A stretch of DNA of 21,531 nucleotides from Apostichopus leukothele. Lineage: Eukaryota > Echinodermata > Holothuroidea > Aspidochirotida > Stichopodidae. Below are positions 11,201 to 20,211 of the stretch, in pieces. Position 1 is the stretch's first letter, and every line of letters begins with the position of its first letter. The notes under the pieces are model-generated. The model saw only the letters and a program-made list of their open reading frames with translations, was not told where the DNA came from and made no database searches. Location: the NCBI GenBank assembly GCA_010014835.2, contig JAAAKB020124213.1, forward strand, positions 1 through 21,531. Direction: 5' to 3'. The translations under genes and the position numbers were made by a program.

Positions 11201-11939
11201 TTAATGAGATCGTGCAATTTTAGTAAGTTGAGTTTTTTAAATAGGGGATTGGTGTGCTCACGTGGGGCTGAGTGTGTTATTACTATATTACTTAGTGTGT
11301 TATTACTTATTACTATATATAATGTGTTCTTAGTTATAATTTTCGATTCAGTTTTCTTCTGCAGAAGATCCTGCCGTCAGGCGCTCTAATTTTAACAATA
11401 TAACATATAACCTGAAAACTTAAACAATATGGAGATAAACAATGTATTAAACTACTACAATCTCATACAACAACAATCAACGATGCCTAAGATGGAATCT
11501 AACAATTAATGACTGTGGTCTCCTCTACGCGTTGTTTTTTTCTTCTCAAGTTTTGATGTCTTGTGCTGTTGTTTACCCTTCAACAAACACATAACACTTC
11601 ACGCATGTACACGCATGCACACGCACACATCACTTCAACACAAACAACACTTCATGACACACGCACACAATACTTCAACACATATATACCCTTACAAAAT
11701 ATTTGTTTGCCTACCTCACTTGTAAACACGAAGTCGGTACTGCTGGTACTAGTGCTGGTACTAGTACTGCTGCTCCCTGAGTTATTGTTGTTGTTATTAT
11801 TATTATTGTTGTTGTTGTTGCTGCGACGTGACATGAACTTGTCAACAATGTTCATATCTTCATTAGTAACTGCAACAGCGAGGCATTGGTGAGAAATGGC
11901 TAAGACAACCACAAGTACTGAACACAGGGCAATCTTCAT
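8212..11939 (-). CDS. Secreted single-domain scavenger receptor cysteine-rich (SRCR) protein, 4 exons
   Basis: Exons 11720-11939, 10465-10572, 10209-10304 and 8212-8522 (reverse strand) join in phase 1 at every junction and give 244 residues ending in TAG. Residues 1-21 (MKIALCSVLVVVLAISHQCLA) are a signal peptide; no later membrane segment is seen, so the product is probably secreted. Then come 13 Asn (41-53), a Ser/Thr tract (54-69) suited to O-glycosylation, two homologous stalk exons (residues 74-109 and 110-141), and one SRCR domain (142-244). The domain has VRLVNG, GRLEIYHAGQWGTICDDDW, VACRQLGYG, DNVDC, HNCGHNEDAGVYC and six cysteines (167, 180, 211, 221, 231, 241), expected to pair 167-231, 180-241 and 211-221. 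This is the group A cysteine set. SRCR domains bind polyanions and microbial or endogenous ligands, and echinoderms and amphioxus carry very many; an immune or recognition role is inference. Dibasic sites (SRRS, LRRS) might be processed. An upstream frame can be read from 11960, but only through a GTG, so ATG 11939 is chosen. Confidence 0.9.
8642..8785. repeat. 36-bp tandem repeat, 4 copies
   Basis: Four exact-length units, each starting GTTACACGTAACC (fourth copy GTTATACGTAACC) and containing GTTC-TAACAT. GTTACACGTAAC is itself nearly palindromic. The array abuts the 3' end of the SINE on the minus strand, so it may be part of, or have grown from, the SINE tail. Read on the minus strand, it ends 119 bp before the SRCR exon acceptor. 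Confidence 0.93.
8790..9040 (-). mobile_element. tRNA-derived SINE (degenerate)
   Basis: On the minus strand, GGTTCGAGCCCTGG (around 8981-8994) is a perfect RNA polymerase III B box (GGTTCRANNCC). It is preceded by a tRNA-like arm and a degenerate A-box region near 9010-9030. Downstream comes a body with GCAAGGCAATTAAGC, CGCCCAGGTGTATGGGTAAA and a T-rich/tandem 3' end. The core resembles the CAAGGCA...CCCAGGTGTATAAATGGGT block that I associate with marine invertebrate SINEs. Boundaries are approximate; no target-site duplication was identified. Confidence 0.7.
9392..9422. repeat. Perfect 11-bp GC-rich hairpin
   Basis: GACGGTGTGCA (9392-9402) is followed by a 9-nt A-rich loop and the exact reverse complement TGCACACCGTC (9412-9422). 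It stands out in an AT-rich intron. Its function is unknown; it could be the remnant of a transposon end. Confidence 0.7.
9576..9874. mobile_element. Foldback (MITE-like) element with ~135-bp arms
   Basis: The left arm (about 9576-9710) and right arm (about 9735-9874) are imperfect reverse complements around a ~24-nt loop. Matching blocks include TTTGTACCACAGT / ACTGTGGTACAAA, AACTGG / CCAGTT, ATCGGTAG / CTACCGAT, TGTGCTATT / AATAGCACA and TGTAATCCCA / TGGGATTACA. CTAAAT flanks the pair on both sides (9568-9573 and 9877-9882) and could be a target duplication. It has no coding capacity. It lies in SRCR intron 3 and would fold into a long hairpin if transcribed. Confidence 0.8.
10209..10304 (-). 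CDS. SRCR gene exon 3 (stalk exon copy B)
   Basis: This 96-nt exon is phase 1 at both ends (acceptor TTTACAG, donor GTACAC). It encodes residues 110-141, including FLRRSTNTANRYTTIEDEST. It is homologous to exon 2: both carry RST, ST/TT, then (I/L)EDES, then IT at the same spacing. Its length (a multiple of 3) and symmetric phase mean it could be skipped or duplicated without shifting the frame. Confidence 0.85.
10465..10572 (-). CDS. SRCR gene exon 2 (stalk exon copy A)
   Basis: This 108-nt exon is phase 1 at both ends. The acceptor is CTATGCAG. The donor is a weaker ACAA|GTATAA, shifted slightly against the copy B donor ACAG|GTACAC. It encodes residues 74-109, including GPRSTGPQTSDRHSTLEDES. 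The homology to exon 3 extends into the flanking intron sequence, so a unit of about 260 bp was duplicated in tandem. The weaker donor makes alternative skipping possible, but that is inference. Confidence 0.75.
10707..11300 (-). mobile_element. 3' end of a CR1/L2-like non-LTR retrotransposon (LINE)
   Basis: On the minus strand, an open frame from about 11300 to 10927 gives the C-terminal end of a LINE reverse transcriptase: NPLFKKLNLLKLHDLIKVKL, FAYKTWNGVLPAAFDYF, HNTRHA, then LSLQNRATKTWNLLTNDLKS and SFKKWFCKEI before a stop. This HNTRHA-NRA-KTWN-LP/LT-SFKK pattern is typical of that clade. A 3' untranslated region follows with a (TTTTC)n tract, a stem-loop (10749-10795) and a terminal AAATAAATAAATAAA tail (10707-10722). 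It is 5'-truncated, as LINE copies usually are, and lies in SRCR intron 1 in the gene's orientation. Its 5' boundary is uncertain. Confidence 0.85.
10749..10795 (-). repeat. Stem-loop near the LINE 3' end
   Basis: GGAAGTCTTCCATAAAGCTT pairs imperfectly with AAGCTTAACCATGTGGAAGACTCC. It lies about 30 bp before the terminal AAAT repeats. Stem-loops in this position are known to be recognised by the reverse transcriptase in some L2-clade LINEs; that role is inferred here. Confidence 0.6.
11780..11821. repeat. Coding trinucleotide repeat (poly-Asn tract of the SRCR gene)
   Basis: A GTT/ATT triplet run on the plus strand reads as AAC/AAT codons on the minus strand and gives 13 consecutive Asn. 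It is followed by alternating Ser and Thr codons. Length polymorphism is likely. Confidence 0.9.
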
Positions 11940-14592
11940 GATGTCGAACGAACGAAGCACGAGTTCAAGAAGGCGAAAAGTGAAAGAAAATGTTTAAGTT
12001 TTGGCCCCAGTCCTCTGGAGCTCACCAATATATATAGTTCCGAAAAGAGGTGCTACTATACCATTAACTTTTTAAGATCATCCCGTCTATCCATATCCTT
12101 GAAATACTTTCATCTGATTGGTGGAGATGTCGATTTGATTCCCTGGGAGATTTGATCCACAGATAAGTCGAATAGTTAATTACTTCGGGGTCTGGCATAA
12201 TTAATTATAAGTTGATGAAGTAACGTCTTCAGTGCCGAACAATAAATGACTTGCAAACTTCACAAGACAACATTATTCGTTACTCCATTGTTAGGACATG
12301 TAGCAGTAACTTTGCCCCTTTTTTTGCAACTTTGTAGAGAATACTCCCCAGGTAGCACAAAGAATTGTCTTCTTCCTGTATTCAAACAATTTGAAACTTT
12401 TTAAACATTGTAGGTTCCAAAAATGTTTTGATTCGACAGGGTGCACTGGGGCATGTGAGGATGTAAAAGGAATTTGCCAATGCATATTTTCAATCATGAA
12501 CCAATGAACTAAATTAAGAGAAATTATTATGAAATTATTATTTACTATTTATTAATTTATACATGCATGGAGAGGTGGTACAGAAAATAATGATTGTAAT
12601 GATCAGAATAGAAAATAGATAGATGGATATCATGAATGCGTCGACGTGACTTCGGCCAGCTTCCTTAACTTCCAACACACCCCTCCCCCAGGGATTGAGC
12701 AAGTGCATTTCAAAATTAACTCTTAAGTCACAGACCTTGATACACACTCTCAGACTCATACATGGTTCCCTTACATCAGTCTGTGTATCCATGTGATCAT
12801 AATTATGCTCCGTCTAGTGTCTAGTGCACATATCACATTTCTTTCTCAATTGAAAAAGTCCCAATATTACAAAGCAACTAGATTGAGAAGTGTGTTAATT
12901 CTCGTAAGTATGGAAATATGTTTACGAATTGTATATTTTAATCAACTACTTGTGTGGGAATTATGTTCAGAATTTTATGAAATTATTTTAAAGAATGTCA
13001 CCCAGGATAGAGCCTGCATGGATATATGAAAACTAATATAACTTGCCCCACCTCCAACCACCGCCCCCTTGCATTAAGACTGTAACCGTGTGATCATGAA
13101 TTTCTTACGTCAAGTGAGATGTCACAAGTCCATTCGAAAGGGCACTGTGTAATTTGCATCTGAACAGAACAGATACAATACACGTGACACATATATGTTG
13201 AGACTGCGCAGAAAGTAAGAGGATTATCTTTGACGTCTAAAAATGTCCTTTCTAATCATAAGATGCAAATCATGGGAATTTAGTTCCCGCTTGGTGCAAT
13301 CTGTCGATCCATTCCGACTCTAAGCTCTTGATTGGAGTAACTTCTTCCCAAGAAAGGTAAACTTTTACGGAACATGCCACTCAGATATTTTACTTTCATT
13401 TCGGCTGAATATGTCTTTGACTGTCCTGCAGTCACGATTCAGCAAATATCTCCCTTAGCTCGTATTAAATCACACTTGTTTTGAGAAATTGCTTGACAGA
13501 AATGAGTCCCCACCCTAGGCTATCACATCCCCAATCTAACGGAGAAGGATAACCGGTGACAGAAATGTTTATACCAGTCACTGCATTAAAATCCTTGATT
13601 ACTTCAGGATTATCTCTGCACGCACTGCTGTGTTGAATATTCAGTAGCATTAAGTCATCATTTTGTTCATGTCTATCACCTTGCCATCGGATGTTTCTAC
13701 TAATGAGTCAACCGAGACCGACATAATATTCATAAATATCGGATAACGTACCGCTCTTTAGGCTTTTGCAAAATCGACAATCATCATTTAACCTTTGCCG
13801 AATTCACTGTTTCATGGAATACAGACAGAAAGTCTGCTATATTTCGGTCACTACGTTATGATTTTTAAGTTCAAGCGGTAGATCATCGAAATAATAGTAA
13901 TGAAGAGCTGAGTACTACGGAACGATAAATTCATCTCGGTACATAACGTCATCTGGAGACCTACGTTGAAGACCAGAGGTTACATCTGCCCACCCCCCCC
14001 CCAAATGTGAAATTGGTATAATTTGTGATCAACTTCCCCCTTCAAAGAATACAGTCCTAACTAAGTAAAATAACTAGATGATCACTCATTCTATGTATAG
14101 AAAGTCATGTAAAAGTGAAAGTGAATTCTAAAGGTGGCATAAGTTTCTGTTTTTTACATTAAACCAGGATAATTAATGCTAACCACACTATTGTCTGAAC
14201 ACAGTATAATATTGGTTCAAATGTCTGTGAAAATCCTGTTTGATGACAGAATCACCTGGATCTTCGAATCACTGGACCTGTGAATTGCACTGTTTGTCAG
14301 GAGCTTTTAGCCGGGCTAGTCTTTGGTAGCAATGAACAAATTAGCAGTTAATCTTTTGATTGTGAATCAATACAGACTTGAGTTTGTGACCTAACGAATG
14401 TTAGTCATGATCAATTTATGTTCCCATATTACTTTGATATTTTTGTTATATTTATTATTTTGTCAGATTGTGAAGCATGTGGCATTTTTTCTCTTTTTGA
14501 ATATTTGTATTGTAATGTTCAAGGTCCTCAAAGTTGTTGATTAAAGCATAAATCATCTTTAAAGTATACGTTACTTGCTTCATAGGTTCAAA
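11940..14592. other. Divergent intergenic region between SRCR and LRR1
   Basis: About 2.65 kb. The first 100 bp belong to the SRCR promoter and 5' UTR. The rest is AT-rich with short open frames (for example 12291-12497, 12538-12792, 12793-13029, 13465-13650) that show no domain or conserved motif and are taken as chance. A C-rich run lies near 13991-14003. A small nested inverted repeat (GCTGAAT...GACTG/CAGTC...ATTCAGC) lies near 13402-13443. An in-frame TAA at 14560-14562 precedes the LRR1 ATG. Confidence 0.6.
12029..12036 (-). promoter_or_regulatory. TATA box of the SRCR gene
   Basis: On the minus strand, CTATATATATTGG places a TATATATA core about 90 bp upstream of the ATG at 11939. A start site about 30 bp downstream would fall near 12000 and leave a 5' UTR of about 60 nt. 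It is the only good core promoter candidate near this start. Confidence 0.6.
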
Positions 14593-17500
14593 ATGCGTTT
14601 ATCTTGTGACGTTGAGGTGGTTAGCCGCCTACTTTCGTCTGAAGGCTTCAGAGGCAAAAACCGTTCTGCAAGGACATCCTTGGCAATTGGCAAGAAACCC
14701 TGCTCTGGAATATCTGGGGGATTATTTCTTATGCTTTGCACTGCAAAGGACCGGAAAGGATCAAAATACAAGGTATTGATGGCTTGTTGTTGTTGTGAAC
14801 AACTTATCAAGAATTACAACTCTTAGTCTACTCACATGACCTCTAGATGGTGATAAACAGTTACTTTGTGTGTCATCTATCATTGTGTATTGCTTAACTG
14901 CATATGTAGCTGCACTACTCATAGACACTGTTACTGCAGCCTTTAAAGTGAAATTGTAACCACTGTTCCAAATATAACTTTAATCCACATAACCTCATTT
15001 ATACAGTGAAAGAAGGACACATCAGTTTTGTATTTGGATACACTGGTGCAAATTATTTCACCCATTTACCGGAACTTTACAGTAAAGTTAGGGAGGACCT
15101 TAACCAGTATAAATATGAATCTAATTCTGGTGGAATCCCATCAAAGCATCGTTGAATTATAAAACTAAACAATATTTGTTCTCTAAGCCTTAAAAAGTTT
15201 CCATACACCCAACTACTGACAAGTGGCAACCAATCAAACTTTATTATTCCCAAAATGAATCTTTTATCTGGCATTTGTGAGTCACAAACACAGTGCAATC
15301 AGAACAAGAAAGTATGCAATCAATATACAATAAATTTCAGATTGTTTCAGATTTAATTTGACTTTAATTTGACAATTTAATTTGACTTTCTTGGTTAGCC
15401 CAGTACCTTGAGCAGCCTGTCAGTGACAGTCCTGTAAACATACACATACATTGTATAATTGATTTAGACCAGCACCATGCTATGGTTCAATTGTTTGTTT
15501 GTGGTCTTTTGCTAAAAACAAACTTGTCTCTTGCAGTGTTTCTAATCTCCCACAATTTGTTGCCAAAATAATTGATGTAACTAAAAGAGTTGGTTTATCT
15601 TTGGTCTCATTTTAGGATATTGTTGTTATACAGTATGTAGTCAAATATGATTATATTATAAAATAAACCTTACTTTCATCGTTCAGGGTGATTAAGATAA
15701 AGTTGCATGTATGTGAACTTCACTGTGAAGTACTAAAATTTGTTTGTAAGGTTGCCTTCAGTTCTGAACTGCATGTAGAATCAAGGAATAAACTGAAATG
15801 TCACTTCTCCAAGACTCCAACAAAGAGTTTCTTTGTTCTTACTATTGGGTTAATATGTAGAGGGTACAAGCATGTACAATAAATGTATTATTTTCATTGC
15901 CAACTTGCCATAGTTACTGTCTAATCTGCGCCATGAGAATTGAATTTTTCACACCTTAGTACAATCACTCATGATATTATGATACTGTAGTGCTCCTGTT
16001 GTTGTTTTTGTTTAGCTCAAAGAGAATGTAGCTGCACTGTTCACCAAGTTTGTTGGAGAAGGCAAGGCTACTGTGAGAATCCGGGAACCTGCACATGATC
16101 TGTTTCTAAGCAAGGTGAATTTAAGTTAATTGACAGTAAAATTTAAACTACTGCTTGAGGAAGAAAATGTTGGAAAATCCATGTATATTCATTTCTTCAA
16201 TATGAAGTAAAATTGATATAATTGTATAATAGTTTCCACTCCTAATGTAGGAAGACTTTGTTTAAAGTGAATCTTCTGAACCAAGCTGGCTTGTTAAATG
16301 AAGTGGAAACTAGTTCATTGATTTGTATGTACTTTTATCTTTGGCATCATGATAAGTGAAACACTATTATTATCGATTGAAAGAGTCTGTATCATTTTTT
16401 CATTCTACCTCTCCAGGCAGACCCAATTCAGCTCAAGAGCTTCTTGTCAGCAATCAAGTTAGGACATCAGGATAAAGACCTAAAGCCCTCTCACCTAACC
16501 ACCCTAACACCTGCAACGACATCGCAGGTGGAAAGACCAAAAACAAAAATGTACATTGAGGAGAGAAAAGACTACCCGATCACAACAAGCTTTGCAAAGT
16601 CTCTAGAGGTCTTGCACATCTCCAACTGCAAGCTTCGTCGGTTTGATTCTAGAATCTTAGAGCTGAAACATTTGATAAGTTTAGACTTAAGCTGCAATGC
16701 TATAGAGAATTTCCCTGATCAATGGGGAAGACTAAAACATCTAGCAGAACTAAATCTCTCCAACAATAAATTAAAATTCATCTCCAAGTCCTTCATTCAA
16801 AGTTCTCTATCTCAGTCGCTTTGCTCGTTAGATATTTCCAAAAATTGTCTCCAAGTGGTCCCTCCTCAACTCTTCAAATTTAGGAATCTTTTTCGCATCA
16901 ACCTCAGTGAAAATCAGCTGCAGTCGGTTCCCTACAGTGCTGGACAGATGTCTTCCCTGAAGTTCTTGAACCTGTCAATGAATGCGCTGCAGTCCATCCC
17001 GTCTTCGTTTACTGCTCTGAGATTGGATGAGATTGATCTCCATGGAAACCCATTTACTCTTGAATGTGGGAGAGATCTCAGACAGGAGTCTTATACTTTC
17101 CCATCCTTGCTGGAATTTACTGGCCAAGCTGTTGTCAAGCACAGGTAAGGTTTATATGAAAGCAGGACTGATATTTATAAGATGTCTCCAATGGGTTGAT
17201 ACCAATGAGCTTTGTCATTGCTGAAGGTAAAAGAAGTCCATGTGATAACCTAGATAGTTTGTGTATGTGATGTCGTAGCCAATAAACATGATAACTCAGA
17301 GAGTACATAATGTATGAACTTCATAGTTGGTTTGTGGATCCCTCTATTTGAACACAAGAATCATAGTTTTCTGTGGATATTAAAAGCATTTAAAGTGAAC
17401 AGAGGTCTGGAAACTTTGTAATCACAATAACTTTAAAAGAAAACTTTTAAGATATGTTATTCTTGGTATGTGGATCAACAGCACTGAAGTACAAGAACCT

Positions 17501-18952
17501 TGTGTGTACAGTTTACTTCAAATGATCTCACATAGAATGCAACAACAGATCACTAAGCATGCTGTCTTTCTGCTAATTTGTTAATCAATATTGTTCCAAA
17601 TATTCCAAAAGACAGAGTTAGTGTCACCATCCATCCACTTTCTTCAACCCATTTGATTCCTTGTCAGAGGCAAAGGGAATCTTTGGATGGTAGTGGCATG
17701 TGTGTGTGATGTCTTGGCTTTTAAACATGATAACTCAAACACCATATGGTGACTGAACTTCATACTTGGTACAAAGAAGCACCTTATTGAGTAGAAGAAC
17801 AGTATTGTTTTCTGTGGAGGTCAAAGGTTGTTTGAGATTAATAGGTCAACGTCTGAGAACAGTGTATGCATGGTAACTCAAAAACCCTAATGTGGATGAA
17901 CTTTATATTTAGTATGTGGAGGCACCTTATTGAGTAGAAGAAACTCATAGTTCTCTGTGGAAGTTGATCGTCATTTGAAGTCAACAATGAACACTATATT
18001 TGTTGTACAAAGAACGTTACATCATACAGTGAACAACACTACACTATACAGTGAAGTTGAGTGAATAACACTATACTATACAGTGAACACTACACGACAC
18101 AGTGAACATATATGCTGTATAGTGAATGCTTCACTAAACAGTGAACACTATATATGCTGTATAGTGAATGCTACACTAAAAAGTGAACACTATATATACA
18201 CTGTGTAGTGAATGCTACACTATACAGGGAACACTATATGCTGTGCAGTGAACGCTACAGTATACAGTGAATGCTACACTATGCAGTGAACACTAAACTA
18301 TACAGTGAACACTACACTACAGTGAACACTATGTATGCTGTACAGGGAATGGTACACTATACAGTGAACACTATATACGCTGCGTAGTGAATGCTACACT
18401 ATACAGTGAACATTATATTTGCTGTATAGTGAATGCTACACTATACAGTGAATGCTACCCTATGCAGTGAACACTACTGTATATATGCTGTACAGTGAAT
18501 GCTACACTATGTAGTGAACACTGCCAATTTTAATGTCTACCTTATGTCCTGCTCTGTTGGCATGTAAACCAAGTACTTTTACCTCTATCGGAAGACTACT
18601 GGTTTGTTCAAAACATCTAGGAATTCACTCACTATTCATTTCAATTATTTCTTATGTCTTTCTTATCTGCAGGCTTGAGTATTGCAGACAGTTTATACCG
18701 GTAACAGTTTGCATGTTCCTTGATGCTGCCATGGTGTGTCAATGTGGTAGAGTCTGCTTTAAGCCCTATGTCCAGCCTACACAACAATTCAACATGCATA
18801 ATATTGCAAGCAGTGTAATGACAGTGAATGGGGTGGGGGATATTGTCCCCATGACAACCGTTCTATGTTCATCTTATTGTTCTCAGCTATGGAAGACAGG
18901 CGGCCCTGCTTGGAGGGCATGGTGTCGTAAGGGAACCATTGGCTGTAGATGA
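14593..18952 (+). CDS. LRR1: Leucine-rich repeat protein 1, CUL2 ubiquitin-ligase substrate receptor (4 exons)
   Basis: Exons 14593-14772, 16016-16114, 16417-17144 and 18673-18952 join with GT-AG introns into 428 residues; the human protein has about 414. The N-terminal domain (MRLSCDVEVVSR..., LFLMLCTAKDRKGSKY, LFTKFVGEGKATVRIREP) is colinear with human LRR1/PPIL5. It is followed by FLSAIKLGH, LTTLTPATTS and about seven leucine-rich repeats (for example HLISLDLSCNAIENFP, HLAELNLSNNKLKFI, SLKFLNLSMNALQSIP). A BC-box-like segment (PSLLEFTGQAVV, from 322) and a Cul2-box-like IPVTVCMFL (344-352) fit Elongin-BC/CUL2 binding. The tail keeps the CxCxxxC and CxxxC cysteines (QCGRVC, CSSYC). In vertebrates and worms CRL2-LRR1 ubiquitylates MCM7 to unload the CMG helicase when replication ends; that role is taken from the family. 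The start matches the human N-terminus, with an in-frame TAA upstream. The C-terminus (WKTGGPAWRAWCRKGTIGCR) extends beyond the human protein. An ATTAAA at 19056 and an AATAAA at 19754 are possible poly(A) signals. Confidence 0.95.
14773..16015 (+). other. LRR1: LRR1 intron 1
   Basis: The intron is 1243 bp, with donor GTATTG at 14773 and acceptor TTTAG at 16015 after a T-rich tract. It has a short TTTAATTTGAC repeat at about 15351-15388. Open frames on either strand (15077-15298, 15688-15882) have no recognisable domain. No other feature was seen. Confidence 0.8.
16230..16312. repeat. Inverted repeat in LRR1 intron 2
   Basis: TAGTTTCCACT (16230-16240) is exactly reverse-complemented at 16302-16312. 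Inside it, GAAGA and TCTTC plus CTTT and AAAG give further pairing. The intron is only 302 bp, so the hairpin would fill over a quarter of it. Confidence 0.55.
17280..17990. repeat. Diverged tandem copies of a ~150-200-bp repeat
   Basis: Three clearly related blocks begin at about 17287, 17725 and 17870. Each runs CATG(A/G)TAACTCA, then TGAACTTCATA or TGAACTTTATA, then TTGGT or TTAGTATGTGG, then GAGTAGAAGAA (in the last two) and TTCTCTGTGG or TTTTCTGTGG. A fragment at about 17455-17500 (TTCTTGGTATGTGGATC, AAGTACAAGAACC) looks like a fourth, damaged copy. The units look like an ancient tandemly duplicated, possibly dispersed, repeat family. Confidence 0.7.
17990..18522. repeat. Palindromic short tandem array (CACTATACAGTGAA family)
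   Basis: About 25-30 short blocks of the types CACTATACAGTGAA, CACTATATATGCTG and TATAGTGAATGCTA occur in irregular alternation, with a loose ~42-bp period. CACTATA and TATAGTG are reverse complements, so neighbouring blocks can pair into many hairpins. The array ends 150 bp before LRR1 exon 4. Confidence 0.9.
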
Positions 18953-19929
18953 CAAAAGATATATGTCAAATAGAAGAAAAGTACAGGAATTATAAAATTC
19001 TGTAAAATACTAAACAGAGGGTATTAAGAAACACTACACATTTTCAATCTTATATATTAAATTTCATTCAGGAAATGTGGGATTACAAAATTGTTTCCTT
19101 GAACACCCAGAAGTACTATGTTTCATTGCAGCTCTATGACAACAAAATTAACTATCATTTTAATGCGATTTGCAGTTAATCACAGCAAACCAGAAAAACT
19201 TTTAAGGCTGCTGCTATGTAGTTTATTTCTTTCTTTATTGACACGTTCTATGAATATGTAAATTTAGCAACTGCTAAATATTGTACTGTCCATTACTTGG
19301 ATAAAACAGGAGTTGTACACTTTCGAGGTACACATTCACCTTTCCTTTTTTTAACAAAATTGAATTTTGAGTCCTTCATGAAAAATGGTGGCATGCAAAT
19401 GTTATTAATAGCTGTAAAGATGTACAACTTACAGTAACTGCATAAAGCAACATGTGCTTTGTGTGTAAACTTTTTAATTTTGTGACATGCAACTCAGTCA
19501 GGATCGGGATGTGACAAGCATGTGTGGGTTGGCAGGTTTATGCGGGTCTAACTCGCCAGTTGTGAGGTATGCAACAGACTCTAATCAGCTACAATATATC
19601 AAATAGGTGTATTTGAAAGATTCTTAAGTTGTGTAATAGTCTGCCCAGTCTGCTTACGATCTTATTAATACTTACTTTCAGTTATAAGCAAAAATTATTC
19701 CAAAGTCATCTTATCTCTCTTGCTCATATCTTTCAAATCTGATATGATTTTGTAATAAATATTAGATGCAAATTCTTAGCAGTATTAAACTGTTTGGAGT
19801 TACTGCTCGGTTTGGTCAAGAAATGAACCACAATGTTATCCCACAATATAGCCATATGTATTGATGTAGCCTGGCATAGATGGATCTAGTTGGTTTGGCC
19901 AGCTGCTAAAGTAATATTAATAATTTTCA
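18953..19929. other. LRR1 3' flank / 3' UTR
   Basis: Non-coding AT-rich sequence. Candidate poly(A) signals are ATTAAA at 19056-19061, AATAAA at 19754-19759 and ATTAAA at 19784-19789. The real end of the transcript cannot be chosen from sequence alone. No ORF of interest was seen. Confidence 0.55.
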
Positions 19930-20211
19930 GATATTTTTACGACGCTTAAGCGACCACAAATGTGGGAGAAGCCCACAAGGATTATGGATTACAACTTAAA
20001 CGTAAGGTGGCTTCCAATTCAAAAATTTTCAACTCATTTTTGGAATCTTTTCAATGTAGAAAGTCATTTCAGATGGGAAAACCGTAGATTGCTCTTGGAT
20101 GAAAAACCCACCTTACTATGACCTGGCCGGAGATCAAACCCGGAACCTCTCGATTGCTAAGCCTCATTGCTTCAAATGCCACCGCCTTTATCTACTCGGC
20201 CACAGCACCGG
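19930..20211 (-). mobile_element. tRNA-derived SINE
   Basis: On the minus strand the element begins near 20211 with a tRNA-like head. The A box TGGCCGAGTAGATAAAGG lies at 20185-20202 and the B box GGTTCCGGGTTTGATCTCC at 20129-20147. The ~37-bp spacing between them, with GAGGCTTAGCAATCGAGAGG, suits a class II (Leu/Ser-type, long variable arm) tRNA ancestor. A non-tRNA body of about 190 bp follows and ends in CTTAAGCGTCGTAAAAATAT. It has no CCA end or intact acceptor stem, so it is not a working tRNA gene. Confidence 0.85.

Larger units (their letters stand above)
17145..18672 (+). other. LRR1: LRR1 intron 3
   Basis: The intron is 1528 bp, with donor GTAAGG at 17145 and acceptor CTGCAG at 18672. 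It is filled mainly by diverged long repeats (about 17280-17990) and a palindromic short tandem array (about 17990-18522). No coding sequence is present. Confidence 0.85.

Noticed and set aside
11204-11389. Plus-strand hydrophobic open frame
   Set aside because: It overlaps the LINE remnant and AT-rich repeats in antisense and resembles no known protein.
11563-11892. Plus-strand open frame with a long leucine run
   Set aside because: It is the antisense of the SRCR exon 1 triplet repeat, with no start context, domain or splice evidence.
11940-11960. SRCR start seven codons upstream at 11960
   Set aside because: The codon there is GTG, not ATG; the ATG at 11939 begins a standard signal peptide.
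14580-14810. Minus-strand open frame opposite LRR1 exon 1
   Set aside because: It is a shadow of the real LRR1 exon, which matches the known N-terminus on the plus strand.
20118-20211. Functional tRNA gene on the minus strand
   Set aside because: A and B boxes are clear, but the acceptor and anticodon stems do not close and a non-tRNA body follows directly, so it is a SINE head.
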